A stretch of DNA of 64,000 nt from Megasphaera hominis (GTDB taxonomy: Bacteria > Bacillota > Negativicutes > Veillonellales > Megasphaeraceae): NCBI RefSeq assembly GCF_014269395.1, contig NZ_JACOGK010000014.1, positions 1 to 64,000 of the forward strand. The letters are read 5' to 3'. The notes beneath the pieces were generated by a model, which was not told the DNA's origin, made no database searches, and saw only the letters and a list, made by a program, of their open reading frames with translations. Below are positions 9,113 to 17,816 of this stretch, piece after piece. Each line of letters starts with the position of its first letter. Position 1 is the stretch's first letter. The translations under genes and the position numbers were made by a program.

Positions 9113-10684
9113 ATGCAGGTAAAACTGGATATTATACCGGTTATCCGGAATCTGAACCATTGGCCCCGCTTTCGTCTCCGCCTCTTTGCGGAAGGCGCCT
9201 GGGTTGGCTTATTAAGCGGTATTATCATCAGCTTCTTTCGCTGGACCCTCGATGCAGGGACACAGCTGAGAGAATATATATATACAATCTTAGTGGCTGC
9301 AGGGCCTGTAGAAAACGGCCTGTGGTTTTTATTGCTTCTGGCTGTGGCGGCTCTGTTGGCGTGGCTGAAAAAGATCGAACCGGAAGCCTCCGGGAGCGGC
9401 ATTCCCCAGGTCAAAGGGATTATCCTGGGGGTCATCCGCCTGCGCTGGCTGCGCATTATCTGGGTCAAGCTCGTCGGTGGCATTCTCGGCATCGGCTTCG
9501 GCCTTTCCTTAGGCCGCGAAGGACCGTCAATCCAGCTCGGTGCCATGACGGCGCAGGGCATGAGCCGGGCCTTGGGGCGGACGCGCATGGAAGAACGCTA
9601 TTTGATCACAGCCGGTGCCAGTGCCGGCCTGGCAGCAGCCTTTAATGCGCCTTTAGCCGGGGCGATTTTCGCCTTGGAAGAGCTGCACCGTAATTTTTCC
9701 AGCGTCGTCTTGGCGCCGGCCATGGCAGCAGCTCTTGTATCTACCATGACCTGCCGTCTCGTCTTTGGCCGGGAACCGATCTTTCATTTCGGCGGCCTGC
9801 CGCCCTTTCCCTTGCGTTACATGTGGCTGGCTGTCGTCCTGGGCGTAGTCATCGGTATTGGCGGCTGCATTTTTAACAAGGGCCTCATCAATGTGCGCCA
9901 TTTTTACAACCTGCCTGTATTTCGCAATGATTTCATGCGCATCGGCTTTGCCTTGGTCGTCGCCGGCATTTTAGGCTATGTATTCCCTCAGGTTTTGGGC
10001 GGCGGCAACGACTTGATCAATAGTTTGTATAAGTTACCTTTATCTTTAACTTTATTTCTCACGCTCCTCGTGGGGAAATTCCTCTTTACGCTCATCAGCT
10101 ATGGCTGCGGCACGCCGGGCGGCTTCTTCCTGCCCATGCTGGTGTTAGGCGCCTTGTGCGGTGGCAGCGTCGGCATCGTCCTCGTCCAGACCGGCGTCAT
10201 TCCGGACTATTATTTATCGAATATCGTTGTCATTTCGATGGCCGCCTTTTTTGCCGCTTCTGTCCACGCGCCCGTTACGGGGACGATCCTGATCATGGAA
10301 ATGACCGGGTCGTACGAACACTTGCTGGTCCTTTGTACGGCCTCTATGATTGCTCTCGTTACAGCCCAATTGCTGGGCGGACAGCCCATTTATGATACAC
10401 TGCTTAAGCTGTCTCTTGCCAAGAGACATGGACCGCTTCCTTCGTCCCAACGGCGCAACGTATTGGAGTTTACCGTCGGCAGTGGCAGCCCTGTAGACGG
10501 GAAATATATCGGCCGGATTGAATGGCCGGACCACGTAGCATTAGTTGATATTAAGCGCGGTACGGAAGACATTGTACCCGATTATCACACCCGTTTGTGC
10601 GCCGGCGATTACATTTATGTATTGACCGATTCAATAGAATCGGCCGAAGCGACGCGAAACCTCGTAGAAAGGGAAAATGCATAA
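9113..10684 (+). CDS. ClC-family chloride channel/antiporter with C-terminal TrkA-C domain
   Basis: A 523-residue membrane protein of the ClC family, exchanging chloride (or similar anions) with protons. Three anion-binding signatures are present: GSGIPQ near residue 99, GREGPSIQLG near 138 with the external gating glutamate, and GGFFLPML near 340. An internal proton-path glutamate is likely in LEELHRNF. The central serine of GSGIP argues for a chloride type rather than a fluoride (CLC-F) type. Residues after about 445 form a soluble TrkA-C-like domain (SPVDGKYIGRIEWP ... GDYIYVLTD), a ligand-sensing module. The ribosome site GGGAGG fixes the start. Confidence 0.92.
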   Translation: MQVKLDIIPVIRNLNHWPRFRLRLFAEGAWVGLLSGIIISFFRWTLDAGTQLREYIYTILVAAGPVENGLWFLLLLAVAALLAWLKKIEPEASGSGIPQVKGIILGVIRLRWLRIIWVKLVGGILGIGFGLSLGREGPSIQLGAMTAQGMSRALGRTRMEERYLITAGASAGLAAAFNAPLAGAIFALEELHRNFSSVVLAPAMAAALVSTMTCRLVFGREPIFHFGGLPPFPLRYMWLAVVLGVVIGIGGCIFNKGLINVRHFYNLPVFRNDFMRIGFALVVAGILGYVFPQVLGGGNDLINSLYKLPLSLTLFLTLLVGKFLFTLISYGCGTPGGFFLPMLVLGALCGGSVGIVLVQTGVIPDYYLSNIVVISMAAFFAASVHAPVTGTILIMEMTGSYEHLLVLCTASMIALVTAQLLGGQPIYDTLLKLSLAKRHGPLPSSQRRNVLEFTVGSGSPVDGKYIGRIEWPDHVALVDIKRGTEDIVPDYHTRLCAGDYIYVLTDSIESAEATRNLVERENA

Positions 10685-10815
10685 TAATTATTTAAAATAG
10701 TACCAGATACTAAAAAACTGCAATATAAGTGTTGAAAATACACGGATTACCTGTTCCAATATCAATGAGAATAGAGAGTAAAATAGCGAAAATATACTCA
10801 TAAAGATACATTTTT

Positions 10816-10844
10816 TTGACTTCCGAAATGATTTTTGCTATAAT
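10816..10844 (+). promoter_or_regulatory. Sigma-A-type promoter of the 3D-domain gene
   Basis: TTGACT (10816-10821) and TATAAT (10839-10844) are 17 bases apart, close to consensus, 42 bases before the TTG start of the next gene. Confidence 0.85.
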
Positions 10845-10886
10845 CTTGTCGATGTGTTTTTTTGATATTAGCGAAGAGGTGGTTTT

Positions 10887-11465
10887 TTGAATAAACGAAT
10901 CGTGATTTTACTGACCGTATTGTTTGTATTAGTATTTTCATCGATTGCATCCGCAAAGGTTGAAATGGGAATGACCGGCTCTGCTGTTCAGCGCGTACAA
11001 TATATGCTCATTGCTACAGGATATTTATCAGATGGAGCCGATGGTGTGTTTGGCAGTGGTACACAAACTGCTGTGCGACGCTTTCAAGCAGATCATGGCT
11101 TAGATGCTGACGGTGTTGTCGGTTCGCAGACCATGCAGGCCCTTTCGAATGCCAGCGGCCAGCAGGCGCCGGCTGAAGACAGCGGTTACCAGCGCAGCCT
11201 TGTTATGGAAGCAACGGCTTACACAGCCGACGATCCGGGTAACAGCGGCTATACTGCCGGCGGTCATCGCCTGACCCGCGGTCTCGTATCGGTCGATCCG
11301 AATGTCATTCCGTTGGGCACCCGTTTATACATTGAAGGGTACGGCGAAGCCGTAGCGGATGATACAGGTGGCGCCATTGTAGGCGACCGCATCGACCTGG
11401 GTATGGATGACCGGAATGAAGCCTTGAATTTTGGCAGACGCAGTGTCGTCGTCCATATTTTGTAA
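10887..11465 (+). CDS. Secreted cell-wall protein: PG-binding domain plus 3D domain
   Basis: A 192-residue exported protein acting on peptidoglycan. Residues 1-23 are a signal peptide ending in SIASA, 25-85 a PG_binding_1 repeat (GMTGSAVQRVQYML ... FQADHGLDADGVVGSQT), and 105-192 a 3D domain with its aspartates (YTADDPG, VADDTGG, RIDLGMDD), the fold of lytic transglycosylases such as MltA and of Rpf2/YuiC-like enzymes. The start is TTG, supported by GAGGTGG five bases upstream. Own promoter and terminator make it monocistronic. It probably trims or remodels wall glycan; the exact reaction is not shown. Confidence 0.88.
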   Translation: MNKRIVILLTVLFVLVFSSIASAKVEMGMTGSAVQRVQYMLIATGYLSDGADGVFGSGTQTAVRRFQADHGLDADGVVGSQTMQALSNASGQQAPAEDSGYQRSLVMEATAYTADDPGNSGYTAGGHRLTRGLVSVDPNVIPLGTRLYIEGYGEAVADDTGGAIVGDRIDLGMDDRNEALNFGRRSVVVHIL

Positions 11466-11485
11466 GCAACATATAGCATGTGTGG

Positions 11486-11511
11486 GGAGAGGCAAAGGCC
11501 TCTCCTTTTTT
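11486..11511 (+). terminator. Rho-independent terminator
   Basis: GGAGAGGC pairs perfectly with GCCTCTCC around a four-base loop, followed by six T. Confidence 0.9.
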
Positions 11512-11646
11512 CTATCCCTTTGCGGCATATTTAGCTTTCTCAATTTGCCGTAACTTTTTGTAAAATTACTATGTATTTTGCAAGTCATTTGTGTTATTCT
11601 TAAGAGACGTGATAAAGTTATTTCATACCAGGGAGGCAAATGCTGA

Positions 11647-13020
11647 ATGGAAGACACGATTGCACTTATATTGGCAGCAGGCAAAGGAACGCGGATGAAA
11701 TCCAAGCTCCCGAAGGTTCTGCATAAAGTCGGCGGCGTGCCGATGGTAGAACAGGTCCTGCGTACCGTAAAAGCTGCGGGGACACAGCGGCAGATTGTCG
11801 TTGTCGGTTTCGGCGGGGAAGATGTACAGGCATATCTGGGCAATGAAGCAGAAACAGTTTTGCAGGCAGAACAGCTGGGAACGGGTCACGCCGTATTGCA
11901 GGCCGAACCGCTGCTGGCCGGCGCGACAGGCACGCTCCTCGTAACCTGTGGCGATACGCCTCTTGTAACCAAGGAAACCTTTGACGGCTTATTTGCCTGT
12001 CATGCAGAAAGTGGCGCTGCGGCGACGATTTTGACGGCCCATATGCCGGACCCGACGGGCTATGGCCGCATCATCCGCAACGAAGCAGGCCAGGTCGTGA
12101 AGATTGTCGAACAGAAGGATGGCACGCCGGAAGAATTGGCTGTCGACGAAGTCAATGCCGGTATTTACTGCTTTGATTTATCCCTGTTATGGCCCATGCT
12201 GCATCAGATCAGCAATGACAATGCGCAGGGCGAATATTATTTGACGGATATTATCGGCATGCTCGTCGCTGCCGGTAAGGTGGTCAGCGCCTATGCTGTC
12301 CCCGCATATCAGGAAACACTGGGCGTAAACTCGCGCCTGCAGCTGGCTGAAGCCGAAAAGGTACTGCGCCAGCGCAAACTGGTAGAATTGATGGCCGCTG
12401 GAGTCTCTATCATCGATCCTGCCAACACCTATGTCGATACGACGGTCGTCATCGGCCGCGATACGGTGCTCTATCCGGGAACGATCCTCGAAGGGCAGAC
12501 GGTCATTGGCGAAAACTGCCAGATCGGGCCGTACGTCCGCATGACCAATGTCCACATGGGCAATGACGACCATTTGCAGTTTACCTATGCCCACGATTGT
12601 GAAATCAAGGATGGCTGCGAAGTCGGCCCGTTCGTCCATTTCCGTCCCGGTACGGTCATTGGCAACCACGTAAAAGTGGGTAACTACATGGAAGTGAAAA
12701 ACTCCCACGTTGGCGACGGCACAAAATTGCCGCATCTCAGTTATATTGGTGACAGCGACGTCGGCAGCGGCGTTAATATCGGCTGTGGTACGATCACTGT
12801 CAATTACGACGGCAAGATAAAGCACCGCACGGTTATTGGCGATCATGCCTTTGTCGGCTGCAACAGCAACCTCGTAGCGCCGGTGGCCATTGGCGAGTAT
12901 GCCTATGTCGGTGCCGGTTCTACCATTACGAAAGATGTACCCGCCAAGGCCCTGGCTGTCGGTCGCGCCAAACAGCGCAATATCGAAGGCTGGGTCAAAG
13001 ACGATACATATAAGAAATAA
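11647..13020 (+). CDS. glmU: Bifunctional UDP-GlcNAc pyrophosphorylase / glucosamine-1-P acetyltransferase
   Basis: Makes UDP-N-acetylglucosamine for peptidoglycan and LPS in the cytoplasm. Length 457 is standard. The N-terminal nucleotidyltransferase has the signature LILAAGKGTRMKSKLPKV at residues 7-24 and GDTPLV near 107. From about residue 250 the left-handed beta-helix of hexapeptide repeats carries the acetyltransferase site (HLSYIGDSDVG, VNYDGKIKHRT). The ribosome site GGGAGG sits about 10 bases before the ATG. It is followed by prs and pth in the order common in Firmicutes, and the close spacing suggests co-transcription. Confidence 0.97.
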   Translation: MEDTIALILAAGKGTRMKSKLPKVLHKVGGVPMVEQVLRTVKAAGTQRQIVVVGFGGEDVQAYLGNEAETVLQAEQLGTGHAVLQAEPLLAGATGTLLVTCGDTPLVTKETFDGLFACHAESGAAATILTAHMPDPTGYGRIIRNEAGQVVKIVEQKDGTPEELAVDEVNAGIYCFDLSLLWPMLHQISNDNAQGEYYLTDIIGMLVAAGKVVSAYAVPAYQETLGVNSRLQLAEAEKVLRQRKLVELMAAGVSIIDPANTYVDTTVVIGRDTVLYPGTILEGQTVIGENCQIGPYVRMTNVHMGNDDHLQFTYAHDCEIKDGCEVGPFVHFRPGTVIGNHVKVGNYMEVKNSHVGDGTKLPHLSYIGDSDVGSGVNIGCGTITVNYDGKIKHRTVIGDHAFVGCNSNLVAPVAIGEYAYVGAGSTITKDVPAKALAVGRAKQRNIEGWVKDDTYKK

Positions 13021-13083
13021 CCAGTAAATTTTATTGTTTTTCCATTACTGTTGTTATATCAATATTCAATTAGGAGGCTCACA

Positions 13084-14049
13084 ATGAGTTACGAAGACGG
13101 GAAAAAGCTGAAAATTTTTACAGGCAATGCCAACCCTGAGCTGGCGAAAGAAATTGCTGATTACCTTGGCCTGGAATTGGGCAAAGGGTTTGTCGGCAAG
13201 TTCAACAACGGTGAAATCCAGGTTATGATCGACGAAAGCGTTCGAGGCAAAGATGTATTTGTAATTCAGCCGACCTGTCAGCCTGCCAATGACACGCTGA
13301 TGGAATTGCTGATTATGGCCGATGCGCTGAAACGCGCGTCTGCACGCCACATTACAGCAGTCGTACCGTACTATGGCTATGCCCGCCAGGACCGCAAGAC
13401 ACGCGGCCGTGAACCGATTACTTCTAAATTAGTAGCTGACCTGATGACGACAGCCGGCATTACCCGCGTCGTTACCATGGACCTGCACGCCGGCCAGATT
13501 CAGGGCTTCTTCGATATCCCTGTAGATCACCTCGGCTCGGCTGCTATCATTGCTAAATATATTAACCAGAAACAGGCTGCCAACGACATGGGCGACATCG
13601 TCGTCGTTTCGCCTGACCTCGGTGGCGTAACGCGTGCCCGCGATCTGGCTGACCGCGTCAATGCACCGATTGCCATCATCGAAAAACGCCGTCCCCGTCC
13701 GGGCGTAGCGGAAGTCATGAACGTCATTGGCGATATTAAAGGCAAGACCTGTATCCTCGTCGACGATATTGTCGATACAGCCGGCTCTCTCTGCGGCGGT
13801 GCTAAGGCCCTCAAGGAAATGGGCGCTGAACGCGTCTATGCAGCCTGTGCCCACGCAGTATTGACCGATCCCGCTGTAGAACGCATCAAAAATTCCGTCA
13901 TCAGCGAACTGATCATTACCAATACGATTCCCTTGCCGGAAGAAAAGAAGATCGACAAGATCCGCGTCCTTTCCGTTGCACCGCTCCTGGGCGAAGCCAT
14001 CATGCGCATCTTCCATGATGTGTCCGTCAGCCGTCTCTTCGATAAATAA
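13084..14049 (+). CDS. prs: Ribose-phosphate pyrophosphokinase
   Basis: Makes PRPP from ribose 5-phosphate and ATP, feeding purine, pyrimidine, histidine and tryptophan synthesis (TrpD, later in the window, uses PRPP). It has 321 residues with the typical opening [17 protein letters not shown], the catalytic loop, the signature [18 protein letters not shown] near residue 131 and the PRPP loop [10 protein letters not shown] near residue 221. The longer frame from 13051 is rejected because TAGGAGG lies 7 bases before the ATG at 13084. It is 63 bases after glmU and 11 bases before pth. Confidence 0.97.
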   Translation: MSYEDGKKLKIFTGNANPELAKEIADYLGLELGKGFVGKFNNGEIQVMIDESVRGKDVFVIQPTCQPANDTLMELLIMADALKRASARHITAVVPYYGYARQDRKTRGREPITSKLVADLMTTAGITRVVTMDLHAGQIQGFFDIPVDHLGSAAIIAKYINQKQAANDMGDIVVVSPDLGGVTRARDLADRVNAPIAIIEKRRPRPGVAEVMNVIGDIKGKTCILVDDIVDTAGSLCGGAKALKEMGAERVYAACAHAVLTDPAVERIKNSVISELIITNTIPLPEEKKIDKIRVLSVAPLLGEAIMRIFHDVSVSRLFDK

Positions 14050-14060
14050 TAGGGACCGTC

Positions 14061-14639
14061 GTGCATATGATAGTAGGCCTGGGCAACCCGGGCCGGGAAT
14101 ACGAAAAATCAAAACATAATACGGGCTTTCTCGTCGTCGACGAACTGGCAGAACGGTACAACGTAACGGTCTGGCAGAAACGCATGGACGCCCTCGTGGC
14201 CCAGACCGTCATCGATGGGGAAACGGTGCTCCTCGTCAAACCGCAGACGTTTATGAACAACAGCGGCCAGTCTGTAGGCCCGCTCATGCGCTGGTACAAG
14301 CTGGACCAGCAAAACGTCTATGTCATTTACGACGATATGGATCTGCCCGTAGGCCGTCTGCGTATCCGTACGAACGGCAGCGCCGGTGGCCATAACGGCA
14401 TCAAGAGCCTCCTGGCCAATGGCTGCGACCAATTCATCCGCTTCCGCGTAGGGATTGGCCGGCCCTTGCCACACCACGACGTCATAGATCACGTTTTAAC
14501 GCCTTTTCCGCCGGAGCTGGTACCCGACTATGAAAAGGGGATTAAAGACGCGGCAGACGCCATTGTAGGCTGTTTAAAGCTAGGTGTAGATGTAGGGATG
14601 AACCGTTTCAATCCGCATAAGAAAAAACGTAGCGAGTAA
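14061..14639 (+). CDS. pth: Peptidyl-tRNA hydrolase
   Basis: Releases peptides from prematurely dropped peptidyl-tRNA in the cytoplasm. About 190 residues with all the expected motifs: IVGLGNPGREYEKSKHNTGF at the start with the catalytic His, PQTFMNNSGQS near 70, YDDMDLP near 93 with the catalytic Asp, and GGHNGIKSL near 110. Two starts are possible: GTG 14061 (five bases after AGGGA) and ATG 14067. Both give a functional N-terminus. It closes the glmU-prs-pth group and is followed by a terminator. Confidence 0.96.
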   Translation: MHMIVGLGNPGREYEKSKHNTGFLVVDELAERYNVTVWQKRMDALVAQTVIDGETVLLVKPQTFMNNSGQSVGPLMRWYKLDQQNVYVIYDDMDLPVGRLRIRTNGSAGGHNGIKSLLANGCDQFIRFRVGIGRPLPHHDVIDHVLTPFPPELVPDYEKGIKDAADAIVGCLKLGVDVGMNRFNPHKKKRSE

Positions 14640-14678
14640 ACACTACAATATAGAATATGATATAAATATATGTTATAA

Positions 14679-14717
14679 AAACCTCTCTGCCGGACAGCCC
14701 CGGCGGGGAGGTTTTTT
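14679..14717 (+). terminator. Rho-independent terminator
   Basis: AACCTC-CTGCCGG pairs with CCCGGCGGGGAGGTT, followed by six T. Confidence 0.88.
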
Positions 14718-14806
14718 GCCGTACCTGGACGCTGGCTGCATCTGCGTGTATACTAGTTACGTGCAGCTTCTGTCTGCACAGGTATGTATTGGAAGGAGCG
14801 CGTACT

Positions 14807-15793
14807 GTGATTGAAAAAATGTGGGACTCTCCCCTTATGTATCGAATAGAAGTACCCTTGCCGGATAACCCCCTGCGGTACTTGAATTCCTATGTCGTGT
14901 GCGGCAGCGACCGCTGGCTCGTCATCGACACGGGCTTTAACCGGGAAGAATGCCGGGAAGCCCTCTTTTCCGGTCTTTCCCAGTTGCAGGTCGACCTGGC
15001 GCGGACCGATTTGTTTTTGACCCATTTGCACGCTGACCATACAGGCCTCGTCGGCGATTTCGCAGGCCAGGGTTGCCAGGTCTACATGAACGGCGACGAC
15101 TATCAATACCTCGTCGATTCGGCCTTAGATGGACGGACGTGGAAGTATACAGAACAGCTTTTTATGAAGGAAGGCATGCCGCCGGAGGATATTGAAAAGC
15201 AATTTTCCAACCAGGCCCGCAAGTTTTCGCCGGACCCGAGCTTTTCCATTCATCCCGTAGGCGACGGCGATGTCGTCACCTTGGCCGGCGTGGATTTCCA
15301 GGTGATCCATACGCCGGGCCACACGAAGGGCCTGTCCTGCCTCTGGCTGCCCAAAGAAGGACTGCTCGTTTCGAGCGACCACGTCCTCTTTGATATTACG
15401 CCGAATATCCAGCGCTGGCAGAACCTGCCGGACGCCTTGGCGTGCTACCTGCACAGCCTCGACAAGGTGCGCGATTTGCCGGCCCGTTTGGTCCTGCCGG
15501 GCCACCGCAAGGCGAGCAGCGCCTTAAAAGAACGGGTAGATGCCATAAAGGCCCATCACGCCAACCGCCTGCAGGAGCTTTGGCAGGCAGCTAAGGATCA
15601 CCCCGGCGCGACGGCCTTTGAACTGGCACCACACCTGACATGGTCCATGCGGGGCAAGAAATGGCCGGAATTCCCGCCGACGCAGAAGTGGTTCGCCATG
15701 GGGGAAACCTTATCGCACGTGGAATACCTGCTCCATCACGGCCGCTTGGAACAGGAAGAAAAGAACGGCCTCTACATCTATTACGCCATTTAG
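14807..15793 (+). CDS. Metallo-beta-lactamase-fold hydrolase (LACTB2-like layout)
   Basis: Cytoplasmic two-metal hydrolase of 328 residues. The metal site HLHADHTG is near residue 72, with further ligands at HTPGHTKG and SDHV; the C-terminal 90 residues (HPGATAFELAPHL ... HVEYLLHHGRL) form the winged-helix tail seen in MBL proteins of the LACTB2 type. Substrate unknown; glyoxalase II-like or nuclease activity are both possible. A frame beginning with TTG at 14789 contains the ribosome site GGAAGGAG, so GTG 14807 is the chosen start. Monocistronic. Confidence 0.85.
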   Translation: MIEKMWDSPLMYRIEVPLPDNPLRYLNSYVVCGSDRWLVIDTGFNREECREALFSGLSQLQVDLARTDLFLTHLHADHTGLVGDFAGQGCQVYMNGDDYQYLVDSALDGRTWKYTEQLFMKEGMPPEDIEKQFSNQARKFSPDPSFSIHPVGDGDVVTLAGVDFQVIHTPGHTKGLSCLWLPKEGLLVSSDHVLFDITPNIQRWQNLPDALACYLHSLDKVRDLPARLVLPGHRKASSALKERVDAIKAHHANRLQELWQAAKDHPGATAFELAPHLTWSMRGKKWPEFPPTQKWFAMGETLSHVEYLLHHGRLEQEEKNGLYIYYAI

Positions 15794-15804
15794 AAACGAA
15801 CAGG

Positions 15805-15841
15805 AAGCAGCTCCTTCGCACGCCGGAGGAGCTGCTTTTTT
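15805..15841 (+). terminator. Rho-independent terminator
   Basis: AGCAGCTCCT pairs with AGGAGCTGCT, followed by six T. Confidence 0.9.
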
Positions 15842-15895
15842 ATGACTGAAATAGTTGCTTTCCTGCAATACTATGCAAAGAGAACGGCTATGCTA

Positions 15896-15960
15896 TCCGT
15901 GCGGGGCACAGCGGAGCCGGCCGGGCAGCAGGCCCGATGTGCCAGTGGCCGGTCCGTGTA
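15896..15960 (+). other. GC-rich block with interleaved complementary segments
   Basis: GGCACA (15905-15910) can pair with TGTGCC (15938-15943), and CCGGCC (15917-15922) with GGCCGG (15947-15952). The order 1-2-1'-2' allows a pseudoknot or two alternative folds, and GGGC/GCCC forms a hairpin between them. It lies upstream of the promoter proposed for the methionine gamma-lyase, so it may instead belong to a separate short RNA. There is no convincing ORF in 15794-16181. Confidence 0.35.
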
Positions 15961-16008
15961 TGCGGCGGATTGTAACAGAGACAGTATTTGCCAGACTGGA
16001 AATTTTAT

Positions 16009-16049
16009 ATAGTTATATACTATGTAAAATGAGAGAAAAAATGTATTAT
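16009..16049 (+). promoter_or_regulatory. LysR-type box and promoter of the methionine gamma-lyase
   Basis: ATAGTTATATACTAT (16009-16023) is a near-perfect dyad of the ATAG-N7-CTAT form, followed 35 bases from its start by TATTAT (16044-16049) as -10. The same box and the same 35-base spacing recur before the NhaC gene. The -35 position is covered by the right arm and is poor, as expected for an activator-dependent promoter. Confidence 0.6.
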
Positions 16050-16181
16050 ACAACGGGAATGGCCTGTGATACACTGTAGGCAATGAAGGGATACAGCGTA
16101 TCCTAGGGAAAACAACTACTTTTTATGTCATGCATTATATATCTAATTTCTATATGATGCGCAGAAATGGAGGAGAGTAAT

Positions 16182-17381
16182 ATGGAAAAGGAATTACTGA
16201 AACAGATGGGATTTGCTACGAAGGCCATTCACGGCGGCGCTATGAAAAACGAATTTGGCGCCTTGACGAATCCGATCTATCAGTCGTCTACGTTTATTTT
16301 TGATTCGGCTGAACAGGGCGGCAACCGCTTTGCCTTGAAGGAACCAGGGTATATTTATTCGCGCTTAGGTAACCCGTCGGATACGCAGGTAGAAGAAAAG
16401 GTAGCCCTCCTCGAAGGCGCTGAAGCTGCTTGCTCCGCTGCGTCCGGTATGGGCGCTATCGCTTCTGCCCTGTGGACGCTGCTTCACGCAGGCGATCATG
16501 TCGTAGCCAGCGATACCTTATATGGCTGCACCTTTGCTCTCTTGAACCACGGCCTGAGCCGCTATGGCGTAGATGTATCCTTCGTCGATATTACGGACCT
16601 GGACGCTGTGAAACAGGCTATCAAACCGAATACACGCGTCGTCTATTTGGAAACGCCAGCCAACCCGACGCTGAAGATTTCCGATATTGAAGGCATCAGC
16701 AAGATTGCCCATGCAAGTGGCGATATCAAGGTCGTCGTCGATAACACGTTCTGCTCGCCCTACATCCAGCAGCCTTTGTCCCTCGGTGCCGACGTCGTCG
16801 TCCATTCGGCTACGAAATACCTCAACGGCCATGGTGACGTCATTGCCGGCTTCGTCGCAGGCTCGCAGGAATATATTAATAACGTCCGCCTCTTTGGCAT
16901 TAAAGATATGACCGGATCCGTCCTCAGCCCGTTTGATGCCTTCCTCGTCGCCCGTGGCATGAAGACCCTGGCCCTGCGCATGGAAAAGCATTCGGCTAAC
17001 GCCATGCAGGTGGCTGAATTCCTCGAAGGCCATCCGGCTGTAGAAAAAGTGTACTATCCCGGCCTGAAGAGCTTCCCTCAGTATGAACTGGCAAAGAAAC
17101 AAATGCGCCTGCCTGGCGGCATGATTTCCTTTGAACTGAAGGGCGGCAAAGAAGAAGGCGCCGTCGTCATGAATAACGTCAAGCTGTGCAGCCTTGCCGT
17201 ATCCCTGGGCGATGCCGAAACGCTGATCGAACACGCTGCCTCCATGACGCATTCCACGTATACGCCGGAAGAACTGAAAGCTGCCGGCATCAGCGAAGGC
17301 CTCGTTCGCCTGTCTGTCGGTCTCGAAAATGCAGAAGATATCATTGCCGACCTCAAACAGGCTCTGGACCTGATTCAATAA
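16182..17381 (+). CDS. mgl: Methionine gamma-lyase (PLP enzyme)
   Basis: A 399-residue cytoplasmic PLP enzyme of the Cys/Met metabolism family that should split L-methionine into methanethiol, 2-oxobutyrate and ammonia. The PLP lysine is in SATKYLNGHGDV near residue 209, and YSRLGNPS near 60 binds the phosphate of the neighbouring subunit. The segment LYGCTFALL holds the active-site cysteine that marks methionine gamma-lyases rather than cystathionine enzymes. The upstream ATG at 16167 is rejected: GGAGGAG at 16169-16175 is the ribosome site for 16182. The 2-oxobutyrate product could enter fermentation. It shares a regulatory box with the NhaC gene downstream. Confidence 0.87.
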   Translation: MEKELLKQMGFATKAIHGGAMKNEFGALTNPIYQSSTFIFDSAEQGGNRFALKEPGYIYSRLGNPSDTQVEEKVALLEGAEAACSAASGMGAIASALWTLLHAGDHVVASDTLYGCTFALLNHGLSRYGVDVSFVDITDLDAVKQAIKPNTRVVYLETPANPTLKISDIEGISKIAHASGDIKVVVDNTFCSPYIQQPLSLGADVVVHSATKYLNGHGDVIAGFVAGSQEYINNVRLFGIKDMTGSVLSPFDAFLVARGMKTLALRMEKHSANAMQVAEFLEGHPAVEKVYYPGLKSFPQYELAKKQMRLPGGMISFELKGGKEEGAVVMNNVKLCSLAVSLGDAETLIEHAASMTHSTYTPEELKAAGISEGLVRLSVGLENAEDIIADLKQALDLIQ

Positions 17382-17408
17382 GTCTCCATATATACCATCG
17401 CCAATACA

Positions 17409-17446
17409 AACACAAAGGCCGCTCCTCCGGGAGTGGCCTTTGTGTA
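17409..17446 (+). terminator. Terminator-like hairpin
   Basis: ACAAAGGCC-CTC pairs with GAG-GGCCTTTGT. The T tract after it is poor, so some read-through toward the NhaC gene is possible. Confidence 0.6.
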
Positions 17447-17501
17447 TTCTGAGAGGAAAGAAAATGCAAACAATTCGTCAGCCGCAATTTCATTATGTAG
17501 C

Positions 17502-17548
17502 ATATTCATAGTTATAAACTATGAATATACAGAGAAAACATGTATTAT
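17502..17548 (+). promoter_or_regulatory. Perfect 27-bp palindrome (LysR box) and promoter of the NhaC gene
   Basis: Arms ATATTCATAGTT (17502-17513) and AACTATGAATAT (17517-17528) match perfectly around ATA. The core ATAGTTATAAACTAT (17508-17522) matches the box before the methionine gamma-lyase at 14 of 15 positions. TATTAT (17543-17548) lies at the same 35-base offset, and the flanks share AGAGAAAA and ATGTATTATACA. The mRNA leader would be about 260 bases, in which I see no other element. Confidence 0.65.
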
Positions 17549-17816
17549 ACAGTCGTTATACAATATAGTAAAATAAATACATAAGTTGACGTATCGAAAA
17601 AATATAAAGTATTAACGGCATGTTACTAAGTAATAACCGTTATAAAGAAGATAGAAAAGCAAGGCATACCTTTAAAAATGGATATATACTATAATAAAAT
17701 ACTATTTTTCTGTCGAGAAAATATGAGGAAATGAGACACGGCGCCAATTGAAATTCCTTATATTGTGTACTCTAAATCAACAGTTTTTTTGTATTGTATG
17801 AAAGGAGAAAGAGAGA

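Noticed and set aside
15855..16079. Plus-strand frame of 74 codons
   Set aside because: No ribosome site, overlaps the proposed box and promoter, and gives a Cys/Arg-rich sequence of no family.
15794..16181. SAM riboswitch before the methionine gamma-lyase
   Set aside because: No S-box core sequences were found; the GC-rich block does not match the known consensus.
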